From Porphyridium purpureum (lineage: Eukaryota > Rhodophyta > Bangiophyceae > Porphyridiales > Porphyridiaceae), in assembly GCA_008690995.1 (NCBI GenBank), contig VRMN01000001.1, forward strand, positions 558,001-622,000: a DNA stretch of 64,000 bases, in the 5' to 3' direction. Below the pieces are notes generated by a model. That model saw only the letters and a list, made by a program, of their open reading frames with translations. It ran no database searches and was not told the origin of the DNA. This document shows, piece after piece, positions 1-8,658 of this stretch. Position 1 is the first letter of the stretch. Every line of letters starts with the position of its first letter. Both the position numbers and the translations under genes were made by a program.

Positions 1-180
1 GTGCGCGGTGCTTTCCGGCTCGGCGACCACATGGCCCAGTGGGGCCACAGCCTTCTTCACGAGCTTCCGAGCCTCGTCCACATTATCGCTGCTCTGCAGT
101 GCAGACTCGCACGCCAGCACTTCTTCAGGCAGCCCATCTGCCGCCACAACAACCCCATCCACCAGCTCCGCGCTCCACAT
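1..180 (-). CDS. Unknown protein, N-terminal 60 codons, cut by window edge
   Basis: On the minus strand an ATG at 180-178 opens a stop-free frame of 60 codons that runs off the left edge. It begins MWSAELVDGVVVAADGLPEE and continues with an acidic, alanine- and valine-rich helix-like stretch. The frame has G/C-ending codons like its neighbours, and its start lies just downstream (in its own sense) of three CTGTAC-core promoter-like motifs at 283-350, which it would share with the divergent copine gene. I do not recognise the protein and give no function. The overlapping plus-strand frames over 1-445 look like shadows of it. Confidence 0.5.
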   Translation of the reverse strand, partial: MWSAELVDGVVVAADGLPEEVLACESALQSSDNVDEARKLVKKAVAPLGHVVAEPESTAH

Positions 181-282
181 GTGCCCGCACCACGTTCGAG
201 CCGTCTCCTCACCCCGTCTCCAGTTCCCTCTCCCCAAGTTCCTCACACTCCGCCGCTCACCACCACCATCAACGGATGGTTC

Positions 283-350
283 ACTGTACCTCACAGGCAC
301 ATCTCTTTTGGTGGCCTTGAACTGTACCTTATCAAATCATTCGCTGTACC
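283..350. promoter_or_regulatory. Three CTGTACC motifs
   Basis: ACTGTACC occurs at 283-290 and 321-328, and GCTGTACC at 343-350, all in the same orientation. The same 8-mer recurs upstream of several other genes in the window, so it is a candidate promoter element; its function is inferred from position only. Confidence 0.45.
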
Positions 351-592
351 TCCGGTCGTGCTCGATCGATGCATTTCTTGGTGCGAGGAAAATCTTGAGC
401 CATCGGAGCTCGCGATTCGAGTGTAGTAAAACAAGGTCGTTTTGATATGCCTGTTGAAGTGTGCGAACAAAAGTGTAACGGCAAGGGGCGGGAATGGGGG
501 GGGGGCAAAGTGCGTTTGCAAGGCGCGGTTCGAATTGAGAAGGTTAGTATTGGGGGACGCAAGCGTCTAGTGGTTGCTCGACATGTGTGGTG

Positions 593-637
593 GCGTTGGC
601 TTTGGCGTTGGCGTTGGCGTTGGCGTTGGCGTTGGCT
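593..637 (+). repeat. (TTGGCG)n hexanucleotide repeat
   Basis: Seven or so imperfect copies of GGCGTT/TTGGCG lie 120-160 bp upstream of the copine ATG, followed by a degenerate TGGCTCTT continuation. It is a simple repeat, probably in the promoter or 5' UTR. Confidence 0.8.
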
Positions 638-756
638 CTTTGGCTCTTTGGCTTGGTGGTGTGGCTTGGTGGAGTGTGTCGGGAGAATCCGCGCCGGTGG
701 TGAAGATTGCGCAGGCGTGATTGTGGCGGTACGTGGAGTGGCACGAGGGCACGAAG

Positions 757-2511
757 ATGTCCGGCTATGGAGCTGCGGCGGGCGCAGCGTCGGCGGCGCA
801 GCAGGCGGCGGCGCGGATGCGCGGCACGATGCCGACGCGCGTGGCGCTGGAGATTCGCGCGGCCGGGCTGAAGAATCGCGACGTGATGAACGTCTCGGAC
901 CCGTTTGTCGTCGCGATGATGCAGGACGCCACCACAGCGGCGCGCCCGGATGGTCAGCAAGTCAGTCGCACGTTGTCCGGCACACCAGTCGAGAACGGCT
1001 TCAAGGAGCTGGGGCGCACGGAGACGCAGAGCAACACGCTCAGTCCCACTTTTGCAACACGCATTGAGTGCGACTATTTCTTCGAGGAACAGCAGGTACT
1101 TGTGCTCGCCGTGTGGGACCGAGACAGTAAGTCGGAAAATCTGTCGCGCCAGCAGTCGCTTGGATACGCCCGTGCTACGCTCGGCGAAATCGTGTCCGAG
1201 GGCAGCCAGTGGAGCAGCCCGCTCCTTAAGCAGCTGCCCCACTCAGTCCCAGGTGACAGCTCCAATGTGTCCACCGCCAATGCCGAGGCAGGAAAGGCAG
1301 CTCCACTCGGAAACATATTTGTCACCGCTCATGAAGTGAACGCAGAGTCCTTTTTCAAAGTATCTGTTGAGAGCTGCGGAAAAGGCCTCGACAAGAAGGA
1401 CCTCTTCGGCAAGTCGGACCCATTCTTCGTGGTTGAAAGCGTATCGACAGGTGGCCGTGCGCAGAAGCTGTATCAATCTGAGGTCGTCAAGAAGACCCTG
1501 GACCCGGTCTGGAAGCCCATGCAACTCAAAGTGCCATCAAGACAGATGAACGAACCCATCCGCATTATCGTGTGGGATCATGACGAAATGTCCAAGCCCG
1601 ATTTGATTGGCTCCTTCGAGACAACGTTCAAGCAGCTCGCCGCTAAAGCAGGCACCGAGTTTGCGATCATCAACACGAAATTGCAGTCGAAGAGAAAATA
1701 TTCAGACTCGGGTAAGTTTGTGGTACGAAGCGCTATGGCTTTTGAGATGCCCACATTCATGCAATATGTTCTCGGAGGCTTGCGCCTGAATTTTTCCGTC
1801 GGCGTCGACTTTACTGCGTCCAACGGTGCCGTGGACGATCCCAAGTCGCTCCACTACACAGGAGACCCGACGTCTCCGAACCAATACATCCAGGTGCTCA
1901 CCGCCGTAGGTCAGGTCCTCCAAGATTACGACTCGGACCGTATGTTCCCAGCGCTGGGCTTTGGTGGGCGCCTGCTTGATGGCACGATTTCTTTCAATTT
2001 TTGTCTCAATGGAACGAGCGACCCTCACTGTTACGGCGTGCGCGGAATCATTGACGCGTATCTACAGGCACTGCATGCCGTTCGGCTTGCCGGACCCACT
2101 AATTTTGCGCCATTGATCCAGCATACCATTGATATTACGCGCCGAGCGCAAGCTGAGCTCGCTGGCGGAATGTTCTACAACGTGCTTATGATTTTGACGG
2201 ACGGTGTCATCACTGACATGCAGCAAACCAAAGATGCCATTGTCGAGGCCGCTGGACTGCCCATGTCGATCGTGATTGTGGGTATCGGGAAATCGAACTT
2301 CAGCGCCATGCAGGTGCTGGACGGTGACACGGAACGCATCACAAGTAGCCGCGGGCAGCTTGCACGACGCGATATTGTCCAATTCGTCCCATTTGCCGAA
2401 TTTGAGTCGATGCCGAACGAACGGCTCGCCGCGCATGTGCTGCAGGAGATTCCCGCGAACGTGGTTGAGTACTTCAGAGAAATCGCCAACGTGTCGCCAG
2501 GTGGCAAGTGA
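757..2511 (+). CDS. Copine family protein (C2A-C2B-vWA)
   Basis: The 584-residue product has the copine layout: two tandem C2 domains (roughly residues 30-165 and 180-310), then a copine-type von Willebrand A domain to about residue 560. Both C2 domains keep the SDPF calcium-binding motif (NVSDPFVV and GKSDPFFVV) and later Asp residues such as WDRD and WDHDE. The vWA domain has GVDFTASNG, the copine variant of the MIDAS motif, and LMILTDGVITD. Copines bind phospholipid membranes in response to calcium and recruit targets through the A domain. The length matches the usual 520-600 residues. The frame is open upstream from a TTG at 721, but the first ATG is at 757. A short Ala/Gln-rich leader precedes C2A. 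Family assignment is firm; the cellular role is not known. Confidence 0.93.
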   Translation: MSGYGAAAGAASAAQQAAARMRGTMPTRVALEIRAAGLKNRDVMNVSDPFVVAMMQDATTAARPDGQQVSRTLSGTPVENGFKELGRTETQSNTLSPTFATRIECDYFFEEQQVLVLAVWDRDSKSENLSRQQSLGYARATLGEIVSEGSQWSSPLLKQLPHSVPGDSSNVSTANAEAGKAAPLGNIFVTAHEVNAESFFKVSVESCGKGLDKKDLFGKSDPFFVVESVSTGGRAQKLYQSEVVKKTLDPVWKPMQLKVPSRQMNEPIRIIVWDHDEMSKPDLIGSFETTFKQLAAKAGTEFAIINTKLQSKRKYSDSGKFVVRSAMAFEMPTFMQYVLGGLRLNFSVGVDFTASNGAVDDPKSLHYTGDPTSPNQYIQVLTAVGQVLQDYDSDRMFPALGFGGRLLDGTISFNFCLNGTSDPHCYGVRGIIDAYLQALHAVRLAGPTNFAPLIQHTIDITRRAQAELAGGMFYNVLMILTDGVITDMQQTKDAIVEAAGLPMSIVIVGIGKSNFSAMQVLDGDTERITSSRGQLARRDIVQFVPFAEFESMPNERLAAHVLQEIPANVVEYFREIANVSPGGK

Positions 2512-3322
2512 AGCTGAGCAAGAAATAACAGCAGTAAATTATGGGCGCTCGTAGAAAGCATTGTAAGTCGTAACATGAGGCAGAGATACGCAAGTCAAAA
2601 TTCTCGGTTGTCCAGACCCTGGCAGCAGAGCGCACGCGGCGTAGCTTTGAGCCATCGTGATAAAGTGTGCCCCGACGACCCGCACGGCGAATCGCAAAAC
2701 TCGAACCCCTTCACCACGCCCATAGCCGGCCGATAGTCGTTCCTGTGGGTTAGCTGTCTCCTACATATTTGCTCTGGCAAGAATCAAAATGCAATCATGC
2801 GGTGATACTTCATGACCACAGAGAGCTCATGTGTCATCCCACATTCGAGGATGCTCATACGGCAAGCTACATGAAAATTCGTCCAAAGGCTATGCCAGTC
2901 TCAAGGTCTCCGAGCATGACACTGTGCGGCCCACGTTTCACTTCACCGCGGCTGAGAAATTTTACCAGGTCGGCATCTTTGTTCCGGATGGATGAGAGCC
3001 ACTTGCTCAAAACCGGGATCCAGGTCGTTAACAAAAATCCTGGGATGGTTCTCGCAATTTGCAAGGTGCCCTGTGGTGCGGACCCTAACCGCTGTGAAGC
3101 GACTTTGCGGTCGAAGGAGCGACATGGCCAGCCCTTCCTGTGTGGCAGAAATGACTGTTGTGCAGATCTTGAAGCTCCGCTCTCCGGTCCAGACCCTCAT
3201 GACGGCGAGTACTGGGCCGGTATTTTCGTTTGCTGGTCCTGAGAGCAAGATGCCGGTCGGGCCACCGTTGGGAAAATTTCGACCGTAACAGTTTTTCCAT
3301 TCACACGTCTTGCGGGAAGCAA
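2512..3322. other. Convergent intergenic region, no supported gene
   Basis: These 811 bp lie between the 3' ends of copine and the GT8 gene. Open frames occur on both strands (for example 2769-3242 plus and 2943-3458 minus), but none resembles a family I know and the minus one overlaps the GT8 coding end. They are probably 3' UTRs plus spacer. Confidence 0.5.
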
Positions 3323-4816
3323 TCAAAATGCGGATGTATTCAAATGTGCCAAAAGTTGCTTGAGAAGCCGAGCGTTCGTGCAGGTCCCGTTGGTCAATTT
3401 GTAAAAGTACGGCCAGTTCTCCTTGTTGAAAATGGGAGACTTGAGGTCTTGCTCCCACGTGCCCATGGCCAGCTCTGAATTCATATTTGACTTGAAAATC
3501 TTGAACACATCACAGCGGGGATTTGACTGGACGGCATGCTCAACAACTGCGATCATCGCGGACAAACATGTATGGACAGAGCATGTCATCAGGCTCTCCC
3601 AGAGCGTTTTGGCCATGCGGATGAATGGCGCCGTCTTCATCGGCCGCGCGCCGTGGATTTTTTCCTCCCGGAACAGGTTCCGATTGCCGTGGAGAATAGA
3701 GATCTTCCCGCCTGGCTGCATGTTATACGAGCAGCCCCACTCAATGATAAAGTCTGTCCTGAAGTTCCAGTTACATGGCAAGTTGAAGCATCGCTTGGTC
3801 CTTGTCTCGAGATCGGTCTCATACGTTGCGCATGCCCGATTGAGGATGTCTTGATCAAAATAGCGAAACGTTTCACCGGACTCGTACAGCTTGCGCGCGA
3901 AGGAGATCAGGTCAAACTTGCGAAGCGCGTCCAGCTGCATGAGCGCAACGCCGTCATTCAGGTAGTTCAGGCCACGAATCTCATAGTCGGATTTTTCCGC
4001 GCTCATTCCAAGCAGCATGTCCGGTGACCGCCAAAGCTTGAAGAGAGACGCCAACTGCCATACATCGTCTAGAAACATGATGTCTGCGTCGAGGTAGATC
4101 AGGCGATTGACCTCGGGTAACGACTCGGTAATAAATAGACGCTGGCCTGCGCACGGTTTGAAGTAGTGCGTCACCTTGTCGGCATAAGATGGGTGCACAA
4201 CCAGCTCAAACGAAAGCGCTGCCAACGTATCAGTTGATAGTAGCGCGTCCGCGAAAGGTGCGAAGTGAGCCACGCTCGCATTCACATCCTGTTCGAGGAC
4301 GAACATGTGGAGCACATAGTGCGTGTCTTGCTGTCGCGCGAACAAAAACATGCTCTTGATCATACCTTCCGCATACGACCACACATACCCGGGCTTGCAG
4401 ACTGCAGTGGCGATGTGGATGTGATCTGCCGGGTCCATCACGTTGCGCTGCCAGATCCAGGCCACCGCGGGCTTGGACGAGTTGTACGGCTCTGGTCGAA
4501 ACTCTACCGTAGGTCGCACGCCTACGCGGACAGTTGCAGCTCTGGGCTCCTTCGCCGTCGCCTCAAGTTTCAAGGCGTCCATTAACGTATTCGCGCCATC
4601 CGTTGGGGTTTCCGGCTCTAGAATAAGGCCTCGCGATATCGGCGCAGCAGGCACCGACACAAACATGAACAGAGCGAACAAGAGGGCCAAACCCGAGAAT
4701 GCAAGTGAGATCAATATGGGCCATCGCATCCCAACGGGCGGCGCCAGTATATTTCGCACGTCTGCATTTTCAGGAGGCTCTGATTCCTGTCGCAAGACAT
4801 TTCGCTGAGCGCACAT
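3323..4816 (-). CDS. GT8 glycosyltransferase, xylosyltransferase-like, type II membrane
   Basis: The 497-residue product resembles family 8 retaining glycosyltransferases of the glucoside xylosyltransferase (GXYLT) type. A short cytoplasmic tail is followed by one hydrophobic signal-anchor (about residues 30-55, WPILISLAFSGLALLFALF), a variable stem, and a lumenal catalytic domain. That domain carries the metal-binding DxD in LIYLDADIMFLDD, the YLNDGVALM stretch, and FDQDILN. The late histidine motif is ISILHGNR. These features predict a Golgi enzyme moving a sugar from a UDP-sugar; donor and acceptor cannot be told from sequence. The first in-frame ATG is at 4816; the frame is open further upstream but only with a TTG. 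It is divergent from the POT1-like gene, sharing a 342-bp spacer. Confidence 0.8.
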   Translation of the reverse strand: MCAQRNVLRQESEPPENADVRNILAPPVGMRWPILISLAFSGLALLFALFMFVSVPAAPISRGLILEPETPTDGANTLMDALKLEATAKEPRAATVRVGVRPTVEFRPEPYNSSKPAVAWIWQRNVMDPADHIHIATAVCKPGYVWSYAEGMIKSMFLFARQQDTHYVLHMFVLEQDVNASVAHFAPFADALLSTDTLAALSFELVVHPSYADKVTHYFKPCAGQRLFITESLPEVNRLIYLDADIMFLDDVWQLASLFKLWRSPDMLLGMSAEKSDYEIRGLNYLNDGVALMQLDALRKFDLISFARKLYESGETFRYFDQDILNRACATYETDLETRTKRCFNLPCNWNFRTDFIIEWGCSYNMQPGGKISILHGNRNLFREEKIHGARPMKTAPFIRMAKTLWESLMTCSVHTCLSAMIAVVEHAVQSNPRCDVFKIFKSNMNSELAMGTWEQDLKSPIFNKENWPYFYKLTNGTCTNARLLKQLLAHLNTSAF

Positions 4817-4931
4817 CTCACTCGCGAATGCATAGGGTCGCGGCACACGCTGCCTGTCGTTGACGACCAGCGAGCACAGAGTCGCGCTCAGGTCCTCCAA
4901 ATGCCCTCTGACCCAACCAAGACCAGCGGAG

Positions 4932-4939
4932 AAACCCTA
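4932..4939 (-). promoter_or_regulatory. Telo-box (TAGGGTTT)
   Basis: The plus strand reads AAACCCTA; in the sense of the GT8 gene this is TAGGGTTT, about 115 bp upstream of its ATG. The same octamer in the same gene-relative orientation precedes the K+ channel and Pol epsilon genes. Confidence 0.45.
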
Positions 4940-4956
4940 GATGACTTGCCGCCAGA

Positions 4957-4983
4957 GGTACAGTCACCGTCGTTCACTGTACC
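4957..4983. promoter_or_regulatory. Inverted pair of CTGTACC motifs
   Basis: GGTACAGT (4957-4964) and ACTGTACC (4976-4983) form an inverted repeat with an 11-bp gap, in the shared GT8/POT1 promoter. Confidence 0.45.
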
Positions 4984-5158
4984 CGGACCGGGGTGTATAG
5001 TGACATAAACAAAAAGATAGAAAATGGATTAACAAATAGGTTTTTTAACATATTTATTTAAGAGTCGCACTTCCTTTTCTGGTCCTCGTTTGGATGCTCA
5101 CACGGTTTCGAATTAAGGAGGCTTTGGCGCGTAAAGCGACAAAACGCGGACAAGGCGC

Positions 5159-7063
5159 ATGCTCAAGTTGGTCTGCGGCTGGACGAGCTGCGTAGCGCTT
5201 GCCCATCTGGAGAGTATGTCGGCTGCTCCTGGCGGCAAAAATGGCGGATGGACGACCACGGAACAGCTGGTGCAGCATATCTTGGTGCACACGCGCGCGA
5301 AGGACGACATCCGGTCTGAGTTGGCCAAACCGGCGTACCAGCGGCGCCGCTTGACGCTGGGTCAGGTCACCAATGTGGAGCTGTATGCCTTTGTGGTGGA
5401 CGCCAAGGCGCCTCTTCACGCGAAGGGAGGGCCAGGCGACTTTCGGTCGTCTTTGCTTCTCCTGGACCGACCACCAGCCAGCGCAGTGTACACAGATCAC
5501 GATTTGTCGGTTAGTTTGTACATGGAGCTCTTCACATTTACTTCAGAGGCGAAAGATGCAATCAAGGTGCGGCGCTTGGGTGACGTCGTCCATATTCGCG
5601 GCGTGACGGCCAGCTTGTACATGACCAAGGACGGCCGAGTGACACTGCAAGGCAAGTTGTGGCCACGCGATGCGGCCGCTGGAGCCGTGGGGTGTTTTGT
5701 AAACTCGCAGACGCTCATGACGGGGCCTATCGAGGCTTGCCTCTATTCTGGAGTGTACACTGCGCATGCCTGGCGAACCGTAGACGCCGAGCGTGTGCGA
5801 AAGATGATGGAGATGGCCACGGATGCGCTTGCATCGTGTGGGCGGACTGAGCTTCGAGTGCAAGACTCTCAGCACATGAAAACACTTCGTGAAGCTGTGG
5901 AAGTTTGCACTGCTTTGGGCGGTGTTCGAGTGAGCTTCAACACCATGGTTGAAATACAAGAAGACATGGATTGGAACGCCGAGCTGAACATGTTCGAGTT
6001 TACTCTCTGGGATGGCACATGCTGGCAAGAAGCAGACAGGCTGTCGTATCTGATGAGATTTCAGCTCGGTCCGCTTGATCTTCGCGAACAGCCTGGGCTT
6101 CTGGCGCTTCGGAATGTGCAGCTGTTACTGAAGAAAGCGATTAGTAGCGTATCCCCGAATAGCGTTCACGGGCTGCAAGCTTTCCTAGAGACGATTCTCG
6201 CCGAAGCGCGGTGGATCAACAACGAACATTTGCTCGACCAGTCCGAGTGCGCTCTCATTCGCAACTTGGTCATCGCTGAAGATGACTCGGCGCGCAGGCG
6301 AACAGTCGTGACGCGCAGCACGCACCGAGAGTTCTTCATTGTGCAGCCTGTGCCGAGCTGGGCCAAGGACTGGAAGGTGCTCCGAGAGAGGGCAGAGCGC
6401 TCCATTCGCCCAGCGTTTCAGCACGATTCATGTGCGCTGATCAGCACCACGCGATTAGCGCGACTGACCGGCGATTTTGATGGTCCTGTGGATCCCGTGC
6501 CATGGATCGGGGAAGCCGAGTTTGAGCGCCTAGACGCGACAGACACGCGCGTTGTGCAGGTCACCTCGCTCCGAGCACGGCACATGGGCTTGAGCAATGA
6601 TGCATCCCAGGATGACCTTTTATCGCGCCACATTGTGCGGTGCGCGCAAGTTATTCACCCACCCTCGATGAGTGCAGGAATCTTTTCGCAAGCGTGCAAG
6701 CATTGCGGTACATTGCAAGAGGCGACGCCAGAGAGTAGTGCGGCATCGCCAAGTCGTCGCGCATGTAGCGCAGGCGGAAACGAACACGATTTTGAGCTGC
6801 AGATCGTGCTGGTCCTCCGTCTCGCGGACGAATCGTTTGAGTGCGACTGCGCACTGTCCGGTGCGGACGCCGAGGAGTTCTTCGGGATGACTGCCGCCGA
6901 GCTGGAGGCTGAACAGGCGGACGCGACCCTTTGGATTCTGTACATGGTGCAGGACCACCACTGGCTCGACGTCGGGCTCGTGTTCAAGTGGAGCAGCGGG
7001 GATGCGTGTATGATTCCGCGGATCTGCAAGACCAGCCTCATCGACCCCGACATGATTTTATAG
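5159..7063 (+). CDS. POT1: POT1-like telomere end-binding protein
   Basis: The 634-residue product resembles Protection of Telomeres 1. Residues about 65-200 look like the first OB fold (Telo_bind): DFRSSLLLLDRP, a LYMELFTF strand, then the characteristic RLGDVVHIRGV and LQGKLWP. The middle is less conserved. The C-terminal part has a CKHCG pair and a later CDC that could coordinate zinc, as in the C-terminal OB/Holliday-junction-resolvase-like region of human POT1. POT1 binds single-stranded G-rich telomeric overhangs and controls telomerase. Human POT1 is also 634 residues. The first ATG is used here; an alternative ATG at 5216 (MSAAPGGK) would remove a 19-residue hydrophobic leader that is odd for a nuclear protein. 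An E2F-like core lies at 5123-5130. Assignment rests on the N-terminal fold. Confidence 0.65.
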   Translation: MLKLVCGWTSCVALAHLESMSAAPGGKNGGWTTTEQLVQHILVHTRAKDDIRSELAKPAYQRRRLTLGQVTNVELYAFVVDAKAPLHAKGGPGDFRSSLLLLDRPPASAVYTDHDLSVSLYMELFTFTSEAKDAIKVRRLGDVVHIRGVTASLYMTKDGRVTLQGKLWPRDAAAGAVGCFVNSQTLMTGPIEACLYSGVYTAHAWRTVDAERVRKMMEMATDALASCGRTELRVQDSQHMKTLREAVEVCTALGGVRVSFNTMVEIQEDMDWNAELNMFEFTLWDGTCWQEADRLSYLMRFQLGPLDLREQPGLLALRNVQLLLKKAISSVSPNSVHGLQAFLETILAEARWINNEHLLDQSECALIRNLVIAEDDSARRRTVVTRSTHREFFIVQPVPSWAKDWKVLRERAERSIRPAFQHDSCALISTTRLARLTGDFDGPVDPVPWIGEAEFERLDATDTRVVQVTSLRARHMGLSNDASQDDLLSRHIVRCAQVIHPPSMSAGIFSQACKHCGTLQEATPESSAASPSRRACSAGGNEHDFELQIVLVLRLADESFECDCALSGADAEEFFGMTAAELEAEQADATLWILYMVQDHHWLDVGLVFKWSSGDACMIPRICKTSLIDPDMIL

Positions 7064-7084
7064 CACGAACGTGGCGAAACGGGA

Positions 7085-7104
7085 ACTGTACAGTGATGTA
7101 CAGT
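7085..7104. promoter_or_regulatory. Two CTGTAC-core motifs, one a perfect palindrome
   Basis: ACTGTACAGT at 7085-7094 is a perfect 10-bp palindrome, immediately followed by GATGTACAGT at 7095-7104. They sit 130-150 bp upstream of the DPH5 ATG. Confidence 0.5.
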
Positions 7105-7231
7105 TACCGAGCAGGATCGATGGAGCGTTTGTCGTCGGGACGCCGTGACGAAAGGTCTGGTGGAATGGGACGAGGCGGCGGAAGTGCGTAGGTAGGTTGT
7201 GGCTGCGCGCAGAGACGGTTCTGCCAGCAGA

Positions 7232-8041
7232 ATGTTGTACGTGGTGGGACTTGGGCTCGGGAATGAGAAGGACGTGAGCGTACGCGGGCTGGAGGCGATC
7301 CGCCGTTGCGCACATGTTTACTTGGAACATTATACGTCTGTGCTGGGCGTGGACTGCGAGGCGCTCGAAGCGTTCTACGGGTGCCGCGTGACGCTCGCCG
7401 ATCGCGAGTTTGTGGAAGAGCGAGTGGACGGCATGCTGCATCAGGCGCGCGAAGCTGACGTGGCGTTTCTGGTGGTTGGCGACCCCTTTGGTGCCACGAC
7501 GCACACGGACTTGTTGCTCCGTGCGCGCGAGGAGCAGGTCGATTACGAGATCGTGCACAACGCAAGTATCATAAACGCGGTGGGCTGCTGCGGACTGCAG
7601 CTGTACAACTTTGGAATGTGCGTGTCGATGGTGTTTTTCACGGACACCTGGAAGCCAGATAGCTTCTATGATAAGCTCGCCGTGAATCGCAGGAACGGGA
7701 TGCACACGCTCGTGCTGCTTGACATCAAAGTCAAAGAACCCAACATGGAGCAGCTGGCGCGAGGGCGAAAAGTCTACGAGCCGGCGCGATTTATGACGGT
7801 AAACGTGGCGCTCGAGCAGATGATGGAAGTCGAGCGTACGCGCGGTGAAGCGCTATACGGTACAGACACTTTTGTGGTGGGCCTTGCGCGGGTCGGACAG
7901 CCGTCGCAGATGATCAAGTACGGCCCGATTTCCGAGCTCGCCCGCCATGAGTTTGGCGCACCGCTGCACTCCCTGATCATTCCAGCGCCAGACCACACAC
8001 TCCACGAGTCGGAGCGGGACATGCTTCGATCATTCCGGTGA
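7232..8041 (+). CDS. DPH5: Diphthine methyl ester synthase (DPH5)
   Basis: The 269-residue protein matches DPH5 over its whole length. It starts MLYVVGLGLGNEKDVSVRG, the canonical N-terminus of the family, and keeps VVGDPFGATTHTDL, HNASIINAVGCCGLQLYNFG and a C-terminal FVVGLARVG. DPH5 transfers methyl groups from S-adenosylmethionine to the modified histidine of elongation factor 2, the second step of diphthamide synthesis, in the cytosol. The length equals the eukaryotic norm (about 270-300). The frame is open upstream to a GTG at 7199, but the ATG at 7232 is the first and matches the family start. Two CTGTAC-core motifs lie upstream at 7085-7104. No oddities. Confidence 0.95.
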   Translation: MLYVVGLGLGNEKDVSVRGLEAIRRCAHVYLEHYTSVLGVDCEALEAFYGCRVTLADREFVEERVDGMLHQAREADVAFLVVGDPFGATTHTDLLLRAREEQVDYEIVHNASIINAVGCCGLQLYNFGMCVSMVFFTDTWKPDSFYDKLAVNRRNGMHTLVLLDIKVKEPNMEQLARGRKVYEPARFMTVNVALEQMMEVERTRGEALYGTDTFVVGLARVGQPSQMIKYGPISELARHEFGAPLHSLIIPAPDHTLHESERDMLRSFR

Positions 8042-8658
8042 AGCAGGGTATTGTTCAAACGTACGTACTCGAAGTTCTCCGTGTCTGTATAAACCTTTAT
8101 CACCAACAAAGCTAACCATTCACTTTGAAATCCGTTTTGCTCGACACGACTTGCGCCCCTAGTTTCGCGAAAACGTGGCGGGAATGCACGACAACACTGC
8201 AATCAAATTCCAAAAGTCTCACTCTGCTGTACACCGCCGAACCCGGACCTGTACTTTTGCTTCTGCCGCAAGACACCAACATCAAAATCAACCAGCCGCT
8301 CGTGAATTTATTGTTGTTTACTTCGTTCTGCCTCAGAAAACAGACCGTTTGGAAGGATGGATTCTTTCGGTGGCTCGCGGAGTGTTCCAGTCGTAAAATC
8401 TAAGCGTTTTAGTATGAAGATTCTTCTGAGTGAATAGTTTCGGCCGGGTGTTCCATAAATAGTGACTCGTATTTCCAACCGGGCGCTAGATGGGAGGTGG
8501 AGAGGTTTGTGCGGAAGGCAGAAGGCAGAAGGGGGAAGGGGGAAGGGCGGTCTTATAGAGTGAGGTGTGAATCGAGAGAGCGTCGTGCGCATAGTCGCGC
8601 AACATAGGACTGGCGGGGAAGTGAGGGGTCAAAGAAGGGGGCAGCGCGCGCGGGTGGA
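8042..8658. other. Intergenic region between DPH5 and unknown TM gene
   Basis: This 617-bp spacer holds two CTGTAC-core motifs (GCTGTAC at 8226-8232 and CCTGTACTTTT at 8248-8258) and a purine-rich stretch around 8490-8550. A 92-codon open frame at 8125-8403 has no recognisable features and I do not call it. Confidence 0.55.

Larger units (their letters stand above)
181..756. other. Divergent intergenic region upstream of copine
   Basis: This 576-bp spacer separates the putative minus-strand gene from copine. It holds three CTGTAC-core motifs (283-350) and a hexanucleotide repeat (593-637). I see no convincing gene in it. Confidence 0.6.
4817..5158. other. Shared divergent promoter of GT8 and POT1-like genes
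   Basis: This 342-bp spacer contains a telo-box (4932-4939), two inverted CTGTAC-core motifs (4957-4983), an AT-rich stretch (about 5000-5065) and, close to the POT1-like start, an E2F-like core TTTGGCGC at 5123-5130. I see no gene in it. Confidence 0.6.

Noticed and set aside
2769-3242. 157-codon plus-strand frame in the copine/GT8 spacer
   Set aside because: No domain, no codon pattern like the neighbours, and overlaps the opposite frame.
2943-3458. 171-codon minus-strand frame after GT8
   Set aside because: It overlaps the GT8 coding end in another frame and matches no family. It was the least implausible spacer frame, so it deserves a transcript check, but I cannot support a gene.
8125-8403. 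92-codon plus-strand frame between DPH5 and the unknown TM gene
   Set aside because: Contains the CTGTAC promoter-like motifs and has no recognisable domain.
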